From Sphingomonas panacisoli (GTDB lineage Bacteria > Pseudomonadota > Alphaproteobacteria > Sphingomonadales > Sphingomonadaceae), in contig NZ_CP042306.1 of assembly GCF_007859635.1 (NCBI RefSeq), forward strand, positions 1,860,001 to 1,924,000: a DNA stretch of 64,000 nucleotides. The letters are read 5' to 3'. The position numbers were made by a program, and so were the translations under genes. Positions 60,675 through 64,000 of this stretch are shown one piece after another. The first letter of the stretch is position 1. Each line of letters begins with the position of its first letter. A model generated the notes under the pieces. The model was not told where the DNA came from and did no database searches. It saw only the letters and a list, made by a program, of their open reading frames with translations.

Positions 60675-62872
60675 TTTTTCCGGCCGCCCTTCGTCGTCGG
60701 TGTCGGGCCGCTCATCGTCGGCACCGCGATGCGCGGGTCGTCTATATTGCCCGGGATCGGCGCCGACGGGATCGGCGGGGTCGCCGCCATATAGTCGCGC
60801 ACAAGTTGGTCGATCGACGGCTCTTCGTTCGGCCGCTGACCGGCCTGTTGCAGCCGTAGATAGCCGTAACGCTGCTCGGTCACGCGCCGCATGTCCTCCG
60901 GCGTGCGGAGGATGGTCGCGCGAATGAAGACCATCAGGTTGGTCTTGGTCCGCGACTTACCCTTCGACTTGAACAGATTGCCGATCACCGGAATGTCGCC
61001 GAGCAGCGGAATCTTCTCGATCGTCCGCCGCTCCTCATCGCTCAGTAGCCCGCCAATCACGGCGATCTGGCCGTCATCGACGGTCTGAACGGTCTCGATC
61101 TCGCGCTTGTTGAAGACCAGGTCGGAATTGTCGCTGCTGACCGGACCGGCAATGGAACTGACTTGCTGGCGCAGATAGAGTTTGACCGATCCGCTCGAAT
61201 TGACCTGCGGCCGCACCTGGAGCTGGATACCGACGTTCTCGCGCTGCGTCGTGCGGAACGTATTGTCGAAATTGTTCGATAGCGCCTGGCCGGTCGTCAC
61301 AGGCACTTCCTGACCGACCAGGATGCGCGCCTCGGTATTGTCGATGACGGTGATCGAGGGCGACTGGAGCAGGTTGGACGTCGTATCGCTCTTCACCGCG
61401 TTGATGATGCTGCCGAAGATCGTGTCGCCGATCCGCCCGCCGAACCCGGCGAAGCCACCCTGCGATCCCAGGATCGAGCTGATCGCCGATTGAGCGAGGC
61501 TGTCGCTGACGGCGTTGTTGGTGGTCGTGACCGTGGTGGTCCCATTCACCGTGGTCGTCGTCGTCGCGAGCTTGCGCGCGCCGATCGCGCCGGCAATCTG
61601 CAGGATGTTGGGTGCGGAGTTGGAGAAGGTGGATGCCGCAAACGCGCCGCCCGTGATGTTGCCGAGCAGGAATTGCGCGCCCAGCTTGGAGGCGGTGGTG
61701 TCTGAGACTTCGGCGACGATCGCTTCGACCAGCACCTGTTCGCGCCGCGTATCGAGCTTGGCGATGACCTCGGCGAGCTGGCGCTGCACTTCGGCCGGCC
61801 CGGCGATCACGATCGCATTGGCGCCGGCGAACCGGGTGATGACCGACGCACTACGGCCGCCGATGCCGGTAATAGCGGGCGTACCGCTGCCCGTCGTGGT
61901 GGTCGTCGTGACCGGCGCCGCGACGGGTGCGGTGGTCGTCGTCGTGGTCGATCCGTTGGTCGAACTGCCGCCGATGCTGTTGTTCGCGGCGCTCAGGCCC
62001 TGCGTTTCGGGCGGCTGCGTCACCGGCTGGCCGACCAGTTGTTGCAGCACCGGCAGCAATTGCGCCGCGTCGGCATTCTCCAGGAACACGACGCGGATTT
62101 CCTGCCCGCTCCGCGCCTTGCGGTCGAGATCCTGCGCCATCGCCGCCAAGCGCGCAACGGTGTTCGCGTCACCCCGGATCGCAACGGCATTCGAGCTTTC
62201 GATCGCCACGACGCTGGCGTTCGAACTGCCCGTACCCGGCGCACCCGCCGCCCCACCGCCGCCGATCAGCGACGTCAGCGCGGTCGCGATTTCCTTCGCG
62301 CTGGCGTTCTGCAGCGCGACGATCCGGCTCGCCGCACCATCGATGTCGAGCCGACGCAACACTTCGCGCACGCGGCGGACGTTGTCGGCGAAATCGACCA
62401 CGACGATCGAGTTGCTGCCGCGATTGGCGCTGACCGACCCTTGCGGGCTGACCAGGCTGCGCACGCTGTCGACCGCCTGCGCGGCGTCGATCGAGCGCAG
62501 CCGGATGATCTCGGTCACGAACTGGTTGCGGTTCGCCCCCGCCGATCCGACGCGGCCGGGCTGCGCGGCGGCACCGTCGATCGGCTGGATACGGAACGCG
62601 CCGCTGGTCGTTGGTACCGCGACGAAGCCGTTGGCGCGTAGAGTCGATAGGAACAGCTCGAAATATTCGGAACGGCTCAGGGCGCGTTCGCTGACGACGG
62701 TCACCTTGCCCTGCACGCGGCTGTCGATGACGAAGGTGCGCCCCGTCACGCGCGCGGCGTCGGCGATATAGGCGCGGATGTCGGCATCGCGCACGTTGAC
62801 CGTCGTCTGCGCGAGCACCGGCTCGGCGATGGTCAGCGCGATCAACGCGGCGGCGAGGGTAAGCTTTTTCAT
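60671..62872 (-). CDS. gspD: Type II secretion secretin GspD
   Basis: 733-residue outer-membrane secretin. Signal peptide (about 1-22), N0 and N1-N3 domains (about 25-330) with the ring-forming folds, a low-complexity Ser/Thr/Gly-rich insert (about 295-335, long Thr runs), and the secretin domain with VPVTTGQ and the conserved C-terminal ring (about 500-670). It forms the pore in the outer membrane. ATG 62872 overlaps the gspC stop. Confidence 0.94.
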   Translation of the reverse strand: MKKLTLAAALIALTIAEPVLAQTTVNVRDADIRAYIADAARVTGRTFVIDSRVQGKVTVVSERALSRSEYFELFLSTLRANGFVAVPTTSGAFRIQPIDGAAAQPGRVGSAGANRNQFVTEIIRLRSIDAAQAVDSVRSLVSPQGSVSANRGSNSIVVVDFADNVRRVREVLRRLDIDGAASRIVALQNASAKEIATALTSLIGGGGAAGAPGTGSSNASVVAIESSNAVAIRGDANTVARLAAMAQDLDRKARSGQEIRVVFLENADAAQLLPVLQQLVGQPVTQPPETQGLSAANNSIGGSSTNGSTTTTTTAPVAAPVTTTTTTGSGTPAITGIGGRSASVITRFAGANAIVIAGPAEVQRQLAEVIAKLDTRREQVLVEAIVAEVSDTTASKLGAQFLLGNITGGAFAASTFSNSAPNILQIAGAIGARKLATTTTTVNGTTTVTTTNNAVSDSLAQSAISSILGSQGGFAGFGGRIGDTIFGSIINAVKSDTTSNLLQSPSITVIDNTEARILVGQEVPVTTGQALSNNFDNTFRTTQRENVGIQLQVRPQVNSSGSVKLYLRQQVSSIAGPVSSDNSDLVFNKREIETVQTVDDGQIAVIGGLLSDEERRTIEKIPLLGDIPVIGNLFKSKGKSRTKTNLMVFIRATILRTPEDMRRVTEQRYGYLRLQQAGQRPNEEPSIDQLVRDYMAATPPIPSAPIPGNIDDPRIAVPTMSGPTPTTKGGRKK

Positions 62873-63714
62873 TGACCTCTTATCGTAACGGCGAGGGCCA
62901 GCGTCTGCGTGCCTCGCTCCACGGTAACCGAAAGACTGGCGCCAGGGGTTAACGATGAAATAACGCGATCGAGATCGCCCGGGCCGGTGATCGCGCGGCC
63001 ACCCGCGGCGGTGACCACGTCGCCATCCTTGAGCCCGATTGCGCGGAAAGCGGCGCCGTTCCCCTGCGATCGCACCATCATGCCGGTGATCCGGCCGCCG
63101 TCGATCCGCGGCGTGAAACCGATGTCGGACTTCAGCTGCGACGCGTTGACGCCCGGTCCGGCTTCCGGCGCACCCATCATGGGAGCGGAGGGTGGCGGCG
63201 CGCCCGGCGTCGGTGCCGCCGCGGCTGCGGCGGGGACGGCGCCAGCCGATTGATCGATGTACAATTCCTCGGCCTTGCCGCCGCGATCGATCGTGACGTG
63301 ATCGAACGCGACTGCCTTCAACCGGACGCCGGGTACGATCTCCTCGCCCAGGCCGACGCTGTTCTGGATGCCGTCGGGGCCCGCGATGATCGCCGAGCTC
63401 AATCCGGTCGCGTCGTCGATGCGGGTGCCGAACAGGGTCAGTTGCAGCGATGTGACTGTCAATGCCGACGTCTGCGCACCGCTCACGCGGAAGAAGGGAT
63501 CGAACCCGCGCAGGATCGCGACCGACGAACCCGCCCCCGGCTGCGCGACGCGCCAGTCGCCGAGCGGCCCGACCGGCGTCACGATTGCCCACAATAGCCG
63601 CGCGCACTGGATCGCCAGCGCGCCGAGCAACAGCAATTCGCCGAGCGAATACAGGTTCATCGCTGGAAACCTACGCAGGAGTGCGCGCAAACGCGGGCTG
63701 GGGTTAAGCCGCAT
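62869..63714 (-). CDS. gspC: Type II secretion protein GspC
   Basis: 281 residues: N-terminal TM helix (about 26-46), HR domain (about 70-150) and a C-terminal PDZ domain (about 205-280, GLKDGDVVTAAGGRAI), joined by an Ala/Pro-rich linker. GspC links the secretin to the inner-membrane platform and helps select substrates. First gene of the operon; the 122-base gap to the plus-strand gene at the right edge must hold its promoter. Confidence 0.92.
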   Translation of the reverse strand: MRLNPSPRLRALLRRFPAMNLYSLGELLLLGALAIQCARLLWAIVTPVGPLGDWRVAQPGAGSSVAILRGFDPFFRVSGAQTSALTVTSLQLTLFGTRIDDATGLSSAIIAGPDGIQNSVGLGEEIVPGVRLKAVAFDHVTIDRGGKAEELYIDQSAGAVPAAAAAAPTPGAPPPSAPMMGAPEAGPGVNASQLKSDIGFTPRIDGGRITGMMVRSQGNGAAFRAIGLKDGDVVTAAGGRAITGPGDLDRVISSLTPGASLSVTVERGTQTLALAVTIRGQ

Positions 63715-63836
63715 GACACATCTCGCCTAGGCGCGCGACACGGCGGAAATAAGGACGGGGGGCGCGTCGCATGGGCACGGTTTAGCGATTCAAGCCGGTG
63801 TGGCGACTACCAAATTTATTTGGCAGAAGAATATTG

Positions 63837-64000
63837 ATGACCACCCCCACTACCCCTGTTGTAGCAAAAGGGTTCGGTTCGGGCCATCCGTCCGAACCCG
63901 TTGTCGCGCACATTCTGTCGCATTCGGGCGTCCAGCGCACGCCTAGCCCCAAGCTCACGCTGTTTCAGAAGCGCGGCTTCATCGCCCCCGATCTGTGCGC
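63837..64000 (+). CDS. Start of a gene, possible 2OG-Fe(II) oxygenase (cut by the edge)
   Basis: ATG 63837 opens a frame of 54 codons to the window end. The N-terminal part is polar and Ser/Thr/Pro/Gly-rich; LTLFQKRGFIAPDLCA resembles the start of the P4H-type 2-oxoglutarate/Fe(II) dioxygenase domain (LxxxxxFLSPxEC). The metal and 2OG residues would lie outside, so the family is a guess. It diverges from the gsp operon. Confidence 0.4.
   Translation, partial: MTTPTTPVVAKGFGSGHPSEPVVAHILSHSGVQRTPSPKLTLFQKRGFIAPDLC

Noticed and set aside
61515..62771. 418-residue plus-strand ORF over gspD
   Set aside because: Antisense of the secretin; low-complexity Ala/Val/Ser content typical of shadows.

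Overview
The window looks like chromosomal DNA of a sphingomonad (Alphaproteobacteria, Sphingomonadales, Sphingomonas-like). This rests on high GC and GC-rich codon use, a ChpT-type phosphotransferase, RpoH, an exosortase A (XrtA) exopolysaccharide locus of the sphingomonad type, an ornithine decarboxylase beside a deoxyhypusine-synthase-like enzyme (sym-homospermidine is the typical polyamine of Sphingomonas), and a tRNA-His that keeps the G-1:C73 pair. No rRNA, prophage, insertion sequence or CRISPR array was seen. Family names come from reading motifs; no database search was run.

Layout. 1-4.4 kb: cheA (cut by the window edge) and chpT, an M67/JAMM peptidase, rluD and rpoH. 4.4-9.8 kb: a membrane protein, a long ORF joining a flavin amine oxidase to a monofunctional peptidoglycan glycosyltransferase (MtgA), ebfC-dnaX, the 4.5S SRP RNA and two small secreted basic proteins. 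9.8-13.9 kb: a [2Fe-2S] ferredoxin and two tandem cysteine desulfurases diverging from an alpha/beta hydrolase. 13.9-20.7 kb: a serine hydrolase, a threonine dehydratase-like enzyme, the polyamine pair, an SDR and a MAPEG protein.

20.7-37.6 kb is the exosortase A locus. A minus-strand block carries polysaccharide export, chain-length determinant (frameshifted), tyrosine autokinase, outer-membrane protein, AAA ATPase, deacetylase, FemAB-like protein, glycosyltransferase, exosortase/EpsI and amidotransferase. Next to it lies a PLP decarboxylase / acyl-CoA ligase / acyl carrier protein / two-hydrolase module, which looks like an uncharacterised acyl-group biosynthetic unit.

37.6-46.5 kb: trxB, a 1-kb gene-poor and partly AT-rich stretch with two tiny membrane ORFs, a thiolase, a frameshifted CoA lyase, tRNA-Met, a 2H phosphoesterase, kup and the divergent lrp/ald pair. 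46.5-51.2 kb: cytochrome c maturation genes ccmC-D-E-F-G-H-I without ccmAB. 51.4-52.6 kb: a frameshifted leucine dehydrogenase and tRNA-His. 52.7-63.7 kb: a complete type II secretion operon, gspC to gspN, on the minus strand, followed by the start of a plus-strand gene at the edge.

Four genes (chain-length determinant, thiolase, CoA lyase, leucine dehydrogenase) each carry one apparent single-base deletion, three of them in G/C runs, which suggests residual assembly errors. Several intergenic gaps hold REP-like inverted repeats, and one two-copy element closes both the thiolase and the leucine dehydrogenase genes.
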